DNA from: an uncultured Tenacibaculum sp.
Lineage (GTDB): Bacteria > Bacteroidota > Bacteroidia > Flavobacteriales > Flavobacteriaceae
Assembly (NCBI GenBank): GCA_947497895.1
Contig: CANMIL010000001.1
Span: forward strand, 558,001-622,000
Length of the DNA stretch: 64,000 bases
Direction of reading: 5' to 3'
Part shown: piece after piece, positions 34,640 through 42,176 of the stretch
Numbering within the stretch: the stretch's first letter is position 1
Layout: the number at the start of each line of letters is the position of its first letter
The notes under the pieces: generated by a model
Told to the model about the DNA's origin: nothing
The model's input: the letters and a program-made list of their open reading frames with translations, nothing else
Databases searched by the model: none
Program-made: the position numbers and the translations under genes

Positions 34640-36112
34640 GTGAAAACATTAGACAGATACATACTTAAAAGTTTTTTAGTTCCTTTCCTCACAACATTCC
34701 TAATCATACTATTCGTATTGATAATGCAAATGTTATGGTTAGCCTTTGATAGTTTTGCGGGCAAAGGAATTGGTGTTGTTATAATCTTAAAGTTTTTATG
34801 GTATTCTGCTTTAATGGCAGCTCCACAAGCACTTCCCATTGGGGTATTACTCTCATCAATTATGACTTTGGGAAGTTTATCAGAAAACTACGAATTTGCT
34901 GCTGCAAAATCTGCAGGAATCTCCTTACCTAGAATGGTAAGATCTTTAGTTTTCTTAGCGCTGTTCTTGAGCTCGATTAATTTCCTTTTCTTAAATTATG
35001 TGTATCCGTATGCGGTACTAAAGCAATTAAACCTGCGTCATAATATCAGGAAAAAACAACCTGCCTTGGCTTTAGTCCCAGGTAGTTTTAATACCGAAAT
35101 TCCTAATTATCAAATAAAATTTGAGGAGAAATACGGCGAAGAAAAAAACCTTCTTAAAAAAGTACTTATATACGACCTTTCATCTCGTAAAGGGAATAAT
35201 AAAATTATAACAGCCGAAAAAGGAAAAATTATCTCCGAAGAAGGAAGCCGATACATGACTTTAGAACTCTATGATGGGTACTATTTTGAACAGCATGACA
35301 AAAAGGGAGCAAATTATCGCGAGCAATTAAAAATGCCTGCATCACATGCGGATTTTGATGAATATACTATAAATATTGATGTTTCTTCTTTAGATGGTAC
35401 AGACTTGGATGATTTAAAGTACACCAAAAACTTTAACATGCTAAGCATGAAACAACTAAAGGACACCATTCCTACGTTAAAGAAAAATTACGATACCTAT
35501 ATTAGTAATAGAGCTAAAAACTTGTTTTTAACTTTAGACATTAGCGACTTACATCAGTACCCTGATTCTCTTAAAAATAGTGAGTTATCACAAGATATTT
35601 TATCTAACTTCGACATTGATCAACAAGATGAGATTATGAGTACTGCTGCTTCCAAATTGGAAAGAACACTTAACAATCAAAAGTCTTATAAAAACAATTT
35701 AAAAGATAGAAGAAAATGGCTTAATCTTCACGATATAGAATATTATAATAGAGTAGCATTTTCATTGTCCTGCCTACTATTATTCTTTATAGGAGCTCCT
35801 CTAGGATCCATCATTAGAAAGGGAGGAATGGGACTTCCTATGATTTTAGCTATATCGGTATATGTCTTATACTTCTTTACAAATACTTTCGGTAGAAATA
35901 TGGCTGAAGAAAGCACTGTAACGGCCATTGCAGGTTCATGGATAGCGGTCGCCTTGATGCTTCCATTAGCTTTAATATTAACAATAAGAGCAACAAAAGA
36001 TAAAGGTCTGTTTGATATTAACGGATTCTTTAATTCAATTATAACTTTTTTTAAAAATATTTTCTCAAAAAAAAGAGAAACAACACACAATGACAACACA
36101 GACCTCATCTAG
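34640..36112 (+). CDS. LptF/LptG family LPS export permease
   Basis: The 490-residue inner-membrane protein begins at GTG with KTLDRYILKSFLVPF, the family's N-terminal sequence, which fixes the start. Six membrane helices are split by a large periplasmic domain (about 110-370). The last helices show FSLSCLLLFFIGAPLGSIIRKGGMG, the LptF/G signature. These permeases drive LPS transport to the outer membrane with LptB. The C-terminal end overlaps the ribB start by 23 bases, so the two are probably one operon. The upstream hairpin and -7 box separate it from the ftsK operon. Confidence 0.92.
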   Translation: MKTLDRYILKSFLVPFLTTFLIILFVLIMQMLWLAFDSFAGKGIGVVIILKFLWYSALMAAPQALPIGVLLSSIMTLGSLSENYEFAAAKSAGISLPRMVRSLVFLALFLSSINFLFLNYVYPYAVLKQLNLRHNIRKKQPALALVPGSFNTEIPNYQIKFEEKYGEEKNLLKKVLIYDLSSRKGNNKIITAEKGKIISEEGSRYMTLELYDGYYFEQHDKKGANYREQLKMPASHADFDEYTINIDVSSLDGTDLDDLKYTKNFNMLSMKQLKDTIPTLKKNYDTYISNRAKNLFLTLDISDLHQYPDSLKNSELSQDILSNFDIDQQDEIMSTAASKLERTLNNQKSYKNNLKDRRKWLNLHDIEYYNRVAFSLSCLLLFFIGAPLGSIIRKGGMGLPMILAISVYVLYFFTNTFGRNMAEESTVTAIAGSWIAVALMLPLALILTIRATKDKGLFDINGFFNSIITFFKNIFSKKRETTHNDNTDLI

Positions 36113-37232
36113 AATTCAATTAAATTCAATTGAAGAAGCAATTGAAGATATAAAAAATGGTAAAGTAATCATCGTTGTTGATGATGAAGACAGAGAAAAT
36201 GAAGGAGATTTCCTAGCTGCGGCAGAATTAATCACTCCTGAAATGGTAAACTTTATGGCAACTCATGGTAGAGGTTTAATTTGTACTCCTTTGACAGAAG
36301 ATCGCTGTGAAGAATTAGAATTAGGAATGATGGTAAGCAATAATACGGATCCTATGGAAACTGCCTTTACGGTTTCTGTTGATCTAAGAGGAAACGGCGT
36401 TACTACTGGAATTTCTGCTTCGGATAGAGCAAAAACAATTCAAGCACTTGTCGACAAGGATACAAAACCTTTTGAACTAGCGAGACCTGGCCATATTTTT
36501 CCTTTAAAAGCTAAAAATGGCGGTGTTCTTAGAAGAACGGGACATACAGAAGCTGCAATTGATTTTGCACGTCTTGCAGGCTTAAAACCTGCGGGTGTAA
36601 TTGTTGAGATAATGAATGAAGATGGAACTATGGCACGATTACCTCAGCTAATTGAGGTTGCTAAGAAGTTCGAACTTAAAATTGTTTCTATTGAAGATTT
36701 AGTTGCATACCGCATGGAGCATGACTCTTTAATTGAAAAGAAAGAAGATTTTAATATTCAAACTCGTTTTGGTGATTTCCGCTTAAGAGCTTACAAACAA
36801 ACCACGAATGATCAGATTCATATCGCTTTAACAAAAGGAAGCTGGACAAAAGAAGAACCTATTTTAACAAGGATTAACTCTACCTTGGTTAATAATGACA
36901 TTTTAGGAACTTTAACCAATAATGCTGATAAAAAGTTAGATCAGATGTTTAAAGTGGTAAATGAAGAAGGTAAAGGAGCAATTATATTCATCAATCAACA
37001 ATCTCAATCACTTAATCTTTTAAATAGACTTCGCGGTTTAAAGGATAACCAAAGCAATGGAGAAATGAAAGCTCCAGGTGTGGTAATGGATAATAAAGAC
37101 TTCGGTATCGGTGCCCAAATATTACATGATTTACATATTCATAAACTACGTTTAGTTTCAAATACACAGCAGAAAAAACGTGTTGGTATGATTGGGTACG
37201 GTCTTGAAATCGTTGACTATGTAACGTATTAA
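36090..37232 (+). CDS. ribB: 3,4-dihydroxy-2-butanone-4-phosphate synthase with degenerate GTP cyclohydrolase II-like domain
   Basis: Residues 1-210 are a full RibB: IIVVDDEDRENEGDFLAAAE (metal and substrate site), HGRGLICTPL, TVSVDLR, RPGHIFPLKAKNGGVLRRTGHTEA. It makes the four-carbon unit of riboflavin. The C-terminal half is GTP cyclohydrolase II-like (DFGIGAQILHDLHI, LRLVSNTQQKKRVG) but lacks the zinc Cys triad; the region that should hold it reads TRINSTLVNNDILGTL. That domain is therefore probably not catalytic and a separate RibA should exist elsewhere. The start overlaps the end of the LptF/G gene. A terminator follows. Confidence 0.92.
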   Translation: MTTQTSSRIQLNSIEEAIEDIKNGKVIIVVDDEDRENEGDFLAAAELITPEMVNFMATHGRGLICTPLTEDRCEELELGMMVSNNTDPMETAFTVSVDLRGNGVTTGISASDRAKTIQALVDKDTKPFELARPGHIFPLKAKNGGVLRRTGHTEAAIDFARLAGLKPAGVIVEIMNEDGTMARLPQLIEVAKKFELKIVSIEDLVAYRMEHDSLIEKKEDFNIQTRFGDFRLRAYKQTTNDQIHIALTKGSWTKEEPILTRINSTLVNNDILGTLTNNADKKLDQMFKVVNEEGKGAIIFINQQSQSLNLLNRLRGLKDNQSNGEMKAPGVVMDNKDFGIGAQILHDLHIHKLRLVSNTQQKKRVGMIGYGLEIVDYVTY

Positions 37233-37239
37233 TTTTAAT

Positions 37240-37289
37240 AATAAATAAAAGAGACTGTCTAAAAAGAAAAACAGCCTCTTTTATTTATT
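37240..37289 (+). terminator. terminator of the lptF/G-ribB operon
   Basis: A long stem forms between 37240-37258 (AATAAATAAAAGAG plus ACTGT) and 37271-37289 (ACAG plus CTCTTTTATTTATT), with one mismatch and a T-rich 3-prime arm. Confidence 0.8.
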
Positions 37290-37328
37290 CTCAAACATCC
37301 AATAAAACCTTAGAATAAATACTTTATA

Positions 37329-37387
37329 TTGGTTAAAAATCAATAAATTTGTTGATTTTTTAAAGATTTTTAACCAAAAGACTTTTT
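37329..37387. repeat. large inverted repeat between ribB and the CHAT/S8 locus
   Basis: TTGGTTAAAAATC (37329-37341) is a perfect inverted match to GATTTTTAACCAA (37375-37387), and inside it AATCAA and TTGATT can pair as well. It could be a terminator for the small lipoprotein gene on the minus strand, though the T run is poor, or a boundary element. Confidence 0.5.
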
Positions 37388-37416
37388 AGGTAGCCTCTTT
37401 GTACTTTTCGATAGTC

Positions 37417-37614
37417 TTATTCAGGACCTCCGCTCCCACCTTGGATTGACAATTTTTTATCTTCGGTAGTAGACTGATGATTATTCAAATCATGAATAGA
37501 TTCTTGTTGGGAATTCGGAGTTTGACTGTTCGTATTAAAGTTATCTTCCGAATCTGTACATTGCAAAAATGTTAAACTGACCACAGCAATTAACGATAGT
37601 TTACTTATTTTCAT
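37417..37614 (-). CDS. small lipoprotein with GSGGPE tail, part of the CHAT/S8 locus
   Basis: I use the inner ATG at 37614 (65 residues) because it gives a proper lipoprotein signal, MKISKLSLIAVVSLTFLQC, with Cys19. The mature part is about 46 residues, polar, Asn/Gln/Ser-rich and likely unfolded. It ends in EDKKLSIQGGSGGPE. The subtilase of the same gene run carries the near-identical EDKKLTIDAGSGGPEG at residues 100-115, between propeptide and catalytic domain. It lies 62 bases after the CHAT gene on the same strand. The shared tail suggests it is a substrate, a decoy or an activator of one of the two proteases; this is inference. Confidence 0.75.
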   Translation of the reverse strand: MKISKLSLIAVVSLTFLQCTDSEDNFNTNSQTPNSQQESIHDLNNHQSTTEDKKLSIQGGSGGPE

Positions 37615-37676
37615 AGTTATATAATTTATATATTCACGTAAATATAATAAAAACATCAACTTAATGAAAATAAAAT

Positions 37677-40208
37677 TCATTTATTAGAATCTGAGTAATA
37701 GCTAATTAACAATTTACTTGTAACAAAGATTAAAAGCATAACTACTACCACCCATATTAATCTAAAATAGTCAATTTGGGGAGATATTGGATCAGTATTT
37801 CCCGTTAAAACCAGCGTTCCCCAATAGTATGGTGAAACTTCGCTAAGTTGATGGTTTTTAAGGTATTTTTTCTTAGCCATTTGTAATGATTTCGATTTGG
37901 TTAGACCTTTACTTAGTTCCCTATAAAAATAAGTCAAAATTTCCGTAACTGCCTTCTCATTTGCCTCCCATTGCGTTGTTATTACACTTTTTGCCCCACC
38001 TTTAAAAAAGCTTCTAGCCAAACTCATAACTCCTTCTCCTATTTCTTGCTCTCCGAGTGCACCATTACATACATCTAAAACAACAAGATCTGCACTATTC
38101 CTTAACTGTGATATCTCTTCAAAACTTAAACTTTTATCGTGAAACATTATCCATGGAGTATTTTCAATCTCATCAATCCCCGCATGGGTATTCAAATGAA
38201 TCATATTATACTGCTCAAGTTCGCTAACAAAATATTCAGACTTCGCCTTCTCTCCTATCAACATTTTATTAGGATATAAATTAGCTATTGTATTCATCAT
38301 TGCACTACTCCTTCCCAATGTTGGTAAATTATTTTGTTTAAAATTCGTTGGAGCAATTCCAAAAACACCATAATTCGATTTATTTTCTCGCTGGTTTAAA
38401 TGATTGGCAATAGATAAGGATAATAAATATCGTATTTCGACATCTTCGACAAGATAGTTTTCTGAAGAGTTGGATACTAAGGTTTCGAAGTTTATATACT
38501 GCAACAAATAGTCTGGAATAATAATTAGCTCTTTCATTTCAATTCGTTCAAAAGATCGATCAAAAGGGAAAAGAGTTTTATAAATTCTCTTGGCGATTGC
38601 TACATATTCCGATTTTTCTTTCTCTGTCTTAAAATGCTCAGTTACTCTTATTTTTAATTCTTTAATATCCGAAATTAATTGAGGAACATTATTTAATTTA
38701 AAAAAGACTTCTCCATCATTATCATAGAATAATCCGAAGCCTTCATTATCATTTAATATGTACTCAACGAGTGACTTCTTAGTATCGATGTAATCTTCTA
38801 TTTTTATTGATAGTTTATCGGAACTAGGCTCTCGAAAATATTCATTGTTAGATTTGTGCAACCCTTCCAGCAATAAAAGCCCTTTATTTTTCTCCATAAA
38901 ATAAAAAGCCAACGAAGAATTATTCGAATAATACGCCAACGTAACGCCATTCATATAGAATTTACTTGCTTTTTCTATCCAAAATAATTTCGACAAATCT
39001 ACAATACTCTCTTGCCTAATTAGCGATATTAATTTATCCACTAAATCGACCATTTGAAGTGTTTTATTGATCCCTTCGCCATCAATTACTCGAGTGTACA
39101 ACTTAGTACCAGCATCAACACTCTCAATCATGTACCCTAAAATATCTATTACATATTCAGAATTCCTGATATCCTGTAATTTTGGTACTCCTTCGTAAGT
39201 TGTACCTAAAAGTGTTTCAATTGCTTTTTTATTATTAACCAATTTTATGGATACATCTAAAACGTCTCCCTGATTATTATAAACAGCAGCTTGAGATCTT
39301 AAATCAGATGAGAAATCCAGTGATTTTCCGAAGCTTTCTTGTGCTGCTTTTCCTTCACCTACAATATTATATACTCTTCCTAAATTATTATAAATGTCTC
39401 CCAATTTAGCACTATCTCCATATTTTAAATTTATCTTCTCCGCTTTTTTGTAAAATTCAATTGCTATTTTATATTCACCTTGATCATCATAAATATTAGC
39501 AAGATTATTGTAGTAACCTCTGCTTACTTTTAAAGCTGTATTATTAACCAAGTTCGTTATAGAATTAATATGTTGCTCTATTTCTTTCTTATATTTTCTT
39601 GAATCATTAATCCCACTATAACTCATTATGGAATTTTCATGCGCTAACAAAAGCGTACGTGCATCATGATAATTAATTCCATAACTATTTATAACTCCCC
39701 TCAAAAGATTTAAGGCTTGGAAATAGTCTCCATTACTACTATATATATAACTAAGATCGATTATTGATTTATAGGTAAACTTATTCTTTACAGGTAGTTT
39801 TTGAATTTCCAGAATAGCTCTTTTTTGTCTCTTTTTGTCGCCTAGAACCTTGTAATAAAAATTCAAGTTATAAAGACTATTGCTCATCATTAAAAAGTCA
39901 ATCTCATCAGTTTTTTTTCTAACTTCAATTGATTTTTCTGTCACAAATATTGCTTTTTCAATTCTTTCAACTAGAGGCTCAGAAGTTAATCTATAAAACA
40001 GTAATCCCTCCTTATGAAGAGCATATGATAAAGAGTTTTTATTGTTCTGAACGACTTTCGAGTTTTTATAACTCTGTAATAACTCAATTTTATCCTCAAT
40101 AGAATATCCACTTAGAGAATAAATAGAATCTATTCTTCTTATTTCATCAGAATTTTGAGCACACAGAGGTGCACTAAAGATTAGTAAAAACAAGAAAAAT
40201 CGACTCAT
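37677..40208 (-). CDS. membrane-tethered TPR-CHAT (caspase-like) protease
   Basis: The 843-residue protein starts with a signal peptide (FFLFLLIFSAPLCAQ). Tetratricopeptide-like helical repeats follow (clearest at about 215-310: YYNNLANIYDDQGEYKIAIE, DIYNNLGRVYNIVGEGKAAQ). A C-terminal CHAT domain has His675 in HLNTHAGID and Cys714 in VVLDVCNGALGE, the caspase-like dyad, plus GVMSLARSFFKGGAKSVI and SPYYWGTLVLTG. A last membrane helix (IWVVVVMLLIFVTSKLLI, near 817-836) is followed by a short charged tail. The topology puts the protease outside the cytoplasm. It lies 25 bases after the subtilase gene and before the small lipoprotein. CHAT proteases act as specific endopeptidases in several signalling systems. 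Confidence 0.88.
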   Translation of the reverse strand: MSRFFLFLLIFSAPLCAQNSDEIRRIDSIYSLSGYSIEDKIELLQSYKNSKVVQNNKNSLSYALHKEGLLFYRLTSEPLVERIEKAIFVTEKSIEVRKKTDEIDFLMMSNSLYNLNFYYKVLGDKKRQKRAILEIQKLPVKNKFTYKSIIDLSYIYSSNGDYFQALNLLRGVINSYGINYHDARTLLLAHENSIMSYSGINDSRKYKKEIEQHINSITNLVNNTALKVSRGYYNNLANIYDDQGEYKIAIEFYKKAEKINLKYGDSAKLGDIYNNLGRVYNIVGEGKAAQESFGKSLDFSSDLRSQAAVYNNQGDVLDVSIKLVNNKKAIETLLGTTYEGVPKLQDIRNSEYVIDILGYMIESVDAGTKLYTRVIDGEGINKTLQMVDLVDKLISLIRQESIVDLSKLFWIEKASKFYMNGVTLAYYSNNSSLAFYFMEKNKGLLLLEGLHKSNNEYFREPSSDKLSIKIEDYIDTKKSLVEYILNDNEGFGLFYDNDGEVFFKLNNVPQLISDIKELKIRVTEHFKTEKEKSEYVAIAKRIYKTLFPFDRSFERIEMKELIIIPDYLLQYINFETLVSNSSENYLVEDVEIRYLLSLSIANHLNQRENKSNYGVFGIAPTNFKQNNLPTLGRSSAMMNTIANLYPNKMLIGEKAKSEYFVSELEQYNMIHLNTHAGIDEIENTPWIMFHDKSLSFEEISQLRNSADLVVLDVCNGALGEQEIGEGVMSLARSFFKGGAKSVITTQWEANEKAVTEILTYFYRELSKGLTKSKSLQMAKKKYLKNHQLSEVSPYYWGTLVLTGNTDPISPQIDYFRLIWVVVVMLLIFVTSKLLISYYSDSNK

Positions 40209-40210
40209 AA

Positions 40211-40235
40211 AGTGGTTAATTTTAGTTTAACCACT
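40211..40235 (-). promoter_or_regulatory. intercistronic hairpin between the subtilase and CHAT genes
   Basis: AGTGGTTAA (40211-40219) pairs perfectly with TTAACCACT (40227-40235) over a 7-base loop. It covers the subtilase stop codon and the spacer before the CHAT start. No T run follows, so it may tune translation or mRNA stability rather than end transcription. Confidence 0.5.
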
Positions 40236-41487
40236 AATTTAATAATTTATTATATTTTACAGGTCTGGAAGCATTATAAGATACAGTTGTTCCATCTAAA
40301 GTTAATTGATATATTATTTCACTTGGTGTATCCACCATTCCTGAATTGTAAAGTATCTTTGCTGAAAGCGCAGAAACTAATGGTGCAGAATACGATGTTC
40401 CCGATATTGGCACAAAAATCATTGATATGTCATAAAAAGCTACTTCCTCTCCAGGAGCATAGAAATCAACAGTATTCGATCCATAATTTGAAAAACTCGC
40501 GATATCAGAATCATTGGTATTTGAAGCAGCTATAGACAATATGTTTCTTTGAGGATAACATGATGGATAATGAACGAAATCATCTGTATTCTTGCCACTA
40601 TTCCCTGCAGACGTTACAACCAGAACACTTTTTTGATACTCCTCAACCATCGCGCTAAAAATAGTATTTACATCAGCATTTGTTTCATACCATCCTAAAC
40701 TAATTTGAACGATGTTAGACCTAGGTAGTGCATATTTTAAGCCACATAAAATATTAAAATAAGTAGCTACACCATTTTCATCACAAACCTTTACAGGCAA
40801 AATTTGATGTGGCACTCCTTCATCTCTCAGTCTCTTATTTATTATATAACTAACTTTCGTTCCATGAATTAAATTATAATCATCAAAGAAATTACTATTG
40901 TGACCAACGAAATTCCATCCCGAAAGTTCACCCTCTACAGATATACCAGCAGAGTTATACAGAAATTGTTCAGGAAATAATGGATAATTCGCATCAATTC
41001 CCGTATCTAGAACTGCAATAGTTACCCCTTCATTTACCTCAACAATTTGTCCTTCATAGCCTCCATGACCATCTCCTAAACCATAAGAATCATGTTCTCC
41101 TTCTAATCTAAAAGAAAATTCATAGTCAACATCAGTAATATCCCCTTCAGGTCCTCCACTACCAGCGTCTATTGTTAATTTTTTATCTTCTACGTTAACT
41201 CCATTTCCAAAATCCCATTTCTCAATAAGATCATCATCACATAGATCACATTGTTCATATGTTTCAACTCCATAAGTATTTCTCAAACTCTGTTTCTCTG
41301 CTCTACTTAAATTCGGTCGATATTTAATAATCAATTCACTTCTAGAGTATCTAGGAATGTTTACACTCTTCTTCGATTTTGTTACCTTTCTCCGTTCCTG
41401 CAACTCTATATTCTCCTTATTTTCATTACATTGATAACTAACACATGCAACCAACAAAACAAATAGTAATTTTAAAAGCTTCATCAC
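40234..41487 (-). CDS. S8 family serine protease (subtilase), probable lipoprotein
   Basis: The 417-residue protein has an N-terminal lipoprotein-like signal (KLLFVLLVACVSYQC, Cys15 or Cys20). A propeptide-like region (about 45-95: SRSELIIKYRPNLSRAEKQS) has a cysteine pair in CDLCDDD. The linker EDKKLTIDAGSGGPEG (100-115) leads into the catalytic domain. The triad is complete: Asp161 in AVLDTGID, His208 in LIHGTKVS, Ser365 in SGTSYSAP, with the oxyanion Asn in TSAGNSGK. It has no T9SS tail, unlike the other subtilase in this window, so it should stay in the envelope. It is the first gene of the run subtilase, CHAT, small lipoprotein, and is divergent from an ECF sigma gene. Confidence 0.9.
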   Translation of the reverse strand: MMKLLKLLFVLLVACVSYQCNENKENIELQERRKVTKSKKSVNIPRYSRSELIIKYRPNLSRAEKQSLRNTYGVETYEQCDLCDDDLIEKWDFGNGVNVEDKKLTIDAGSGGPEGDITDVDYEFSFRLEGEHDSYGLGDGHGGYEGQIVEVNEGVTIAVLDTGIDANYPLFPEQFLYNSAGISVEGELSGWNFVGHNSNFFDDYNLIHGTKVSYIINKRLRDEGVPHQILPVKVCDENGVATYFNILCGLKYALPRSNIVQISLGWYETNADVNTIFSAMVEEYQKSVLVVTSAGNSGKNTDDFVHYPSCYPQRNILSIAASNTNDSDIASFSNYGSNTVDFYAPGEEVAFYDISMIFVPISGTSYSAPLVSALSAKILYNSGMVDTPSEIIYQLTLDGTTVSYNASRPVKYNKLLN

Positions 41488-41531
41488 TGTTTAAATTTTT
41501 AATTATAATTTTCCCCCTTGACAAAAGACCA

Positions 41532-41539
41532 TACTTTTG
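41532..41539 (+). promoter_or_regulatory. -7 promoter box for the ECF sigma gene
   Basis: TACTTTTG matches the housekeeping -7 box, 82 bases before the sigma-factor start. The divergent subtilase gene has no such box on its strand in this gap (only a weak TCTTTTG), which would fit control by the alternative sigma factor. Confidence 0.45.
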
Positions 41540-41621
41540 TACCCAATAGTCTAAATTTAAGGATTTTATTACCCAATTTTTCTGAAGAATTAGTTTATTT
41601 TTAAATTCTCATTAGTAATTT

Positions 41622-42176
41622 ATGACAGAAAGTGATCGATATTTGAGTGCCTTATTGAACGGAAATGAAAAGGTAACTTCAGAAATATACACCAAATTTT
41701 ACCCTAAAATTTGTTCTTTTATTCTTAGAAATAAAGGAAAAGAGGAAGACGTGGAAGATGTATTTCACGATGCTCTTATGTACTTAATTGTTACGCATAA
41801 AAAAAAACAGTTAAGTATTAACTCTTTTGAAGCTTACTTTTTTACGATTTGTAAGAATATTTGGAAAACTTCATTAAAAAATCGAAAAAGTCAGGTAATG
41901 AATGAACGCATTTTAACACTAGATATAAAAGAAGACAATTTAAGCTCGTTTATAGTTGAACAACAAAGAAGAGAACTTTATACTGACGCTTTTCAGGAAC
42001 TTTCCGATAATTGCCGAGAAATATTGAGTAATTATTTTAACGGAATGAGTTACGAAGAATTGGTAAAAGAACTTTCTTATGCCTCTATTAATACTGTAAG
42101 GCAAAGAGTTTTTAAGTGTAAAGCAAAGCTGATTTCAATCATAAAAAAAGATCGTCGTTATAATAGTTTAAAGTAA
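41622..42176 (+). CDS. ECF-type RNA polymerase sigma factor
   Basis: The 184-residue protein shows sigma region 2 at about 22-92 (YTKFYPKICSFILRNKG, EEDVEDVFHDALMYLI, FEAYFFTICKNIWK) and region 4 at about 125-175 (FQELSDNCREILSNYFNGMSY, SINTVRQRVFKCKAKL). This is the two-domain extracytoplasmic-function layout. It overlaps the next gene by one base (TAATG), the usual coupling of sigma and anti-sigma genes. It is divergent from the subtilase-CHAT-lipoprotein run, which is its most likely target. Confidence 0.9.
   Translation: MTESDRYLSALLNGNEKVTSEIYTKFYPKICSFILRNKGKEEDVEDVFHDALMYLIVTHKKKQLSINSFEAYFFTICKNIWKTSLKNRKSQVMNERILTLDIKEDNLSSFIVEQQRRELYTDAFQELSDNCREILSNYFNGMSYEELVKELSYASINTVRQRVFKCKAKLISIIKKDRRYNSLK

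Noticed and set aside
40212..40535. 107-codon plus-strand frame over the subtilase 3-prime end
   Set aside because: It is antisense to catalytic-domain codons including the active serine, and has biased composition.
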